Below are positions 5,931 to 6,130 of a stretch of 6,130 nucleotides of DNA, in pieces. This DNA comes from Sulfurovum sp. (GTDB taxonomy: Bacteria > Campylobacterota > Campylobacteria > Campylobacterales > Sulfurovaceae), in assembly GCA_021159425.1 (NCBI GenBank), contig JAGGRU010000008.1, positions 1 to 6,130 of the forward strand, read 5' to 3'. Each line of letters starts with the position of its first letter. Position 1 is the stretch's first letter. The position numbers were made by a program, and so were the translations under genes. Below the pieces are notes generated by a model. That model ran no database searches and was not told where the DNA came from. It saw only the letters and a program-made list of their open reading frames with translations.

Positions 5931-6130
5931 CTATTTAGAAGCAACAACTTCAATAGAATTAATATCATCATTACCTTCAATATTATCAAGAACCATAAAG
6001 CTCTCAGTATCATCTTCTTCAATTGCACCAAATACTGTGTGAACACCATCAAGGTGAGGTGTTGGTACAAAAGTAATGAAGAACTGGCTTCCACCTGTGT
6101 TTGGTCCGGCATGAGCCATAGAAAGTGTTC
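5931..6130 (-). CDS. Cyclophilin-type peptidyl-prolyl cis-trans isomerase, C-terminal part
   Basis: Only the last 65 full codons are present; the gene runs off the right edge of the window, so its true start and any signal peptide are not visible. The Met at 6119 is internal, since the frame stays open to the edge (residues T, L, S precede it). The sequence [19 protein letters not shown] followed by [13 protein letters not shown] is the cyclophilin signature block, with the conserved Gln and Phe residues of SQFF and the His of HTVFG. The position of the human CypA Trp121 (EWLDG) is His here (PHLDG), a change often seen in bacterial cyclophilins. The C-terminal [11 protein letters not shown] strand is also typical. 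These enzymes speed proline isomerisation during protein folding. The gene reads in the same direction as nadE, 109 nt upstream of its start, with a palindromic repeat between them. Confidence 0.93.
   Translation of the reverse strand, partial: TLSMAHAGPNTGGSQFFITFVPTPHLDGVHTVFGAIEEDDTESFMVLDNIEGNDDINSIEVVASK

Noticed and set aside
5882..6112. 76-codon frame on the - strand overlapping the cyclophilin end and the palindrome
   Set aside because: It is a shifted frame of the cyclophilin gene, whose own frame has clear family motifs; the leucine-rich appearance comes from the frame shift.

Overview
The window looks like chromosomal DNA of a free-living Campylobacterota (epsilonproteobacterium) of the Sulfurovum/Sulfurimonas kind. 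This is inferred from the AT-rich composition, tight gene packing with overlapping starts and stops, AGGAG-type ribosome binding sites, and the flavour of the proteins. No rRNA or marker gene is present to prove it. I see no tRNA, rRNA, CRISPR array, transposase or phage gene.

Layout. Positions 1-98 are an AT-rich leader with a plausible extended -10 promoter. On the + strand follow a 112-aa protein of unknown function (99-437) and a 693-aa UvrD/Rep-type superfamily 1 DNA helicase (438-2519). The helicase starts at a TTG directly after the stop codon of the small gene, in the same frame, so the two are almost certainly translated in a coupled way. From 2516 everything lies on the - strand. 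Read in the direction of transcription, the order is: the 3' end of a cyclophilin peptidyl-prolyl isomerase (5931 to beyond the window edge); a 109-nt gap holding a perfect palindrome that looks like a dispersed repeat; a glutamine-dependent NAD+ synthetase, nadE (3923-5821); a two-pass DUF502 membrane protein (3255-3926); and a NYN/LabA-type nuclease with a C-terminal OST-HTH/LOTUS domain (2516-3262).

The last three genes overlap by 4 and 8 nt, each start has a good Shine-Dalgarno sequence, and they form one translationally coupled operon. The helicase and the NYN gene converge tail to tail with overlapping stop codons (TTAA), so there is no room for a terminator between them. Each transcript must end inside, antisense to, the other gene.

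Functionally this is mostly housekeeping: DNA unwinding and repair, NAD+ biosynthesis and protein folding. The less understood parts are the putative RNA-targeting NYN-LOTUS protein coupled to a DUF502 membrane protein, the unknown 112-aa partner of the helicase, an internal QLGLF peptide in the helicase that resembles a sliding-clamp-binding motif, and the palindromic repeat. I see no convincing new defence or mobile system.
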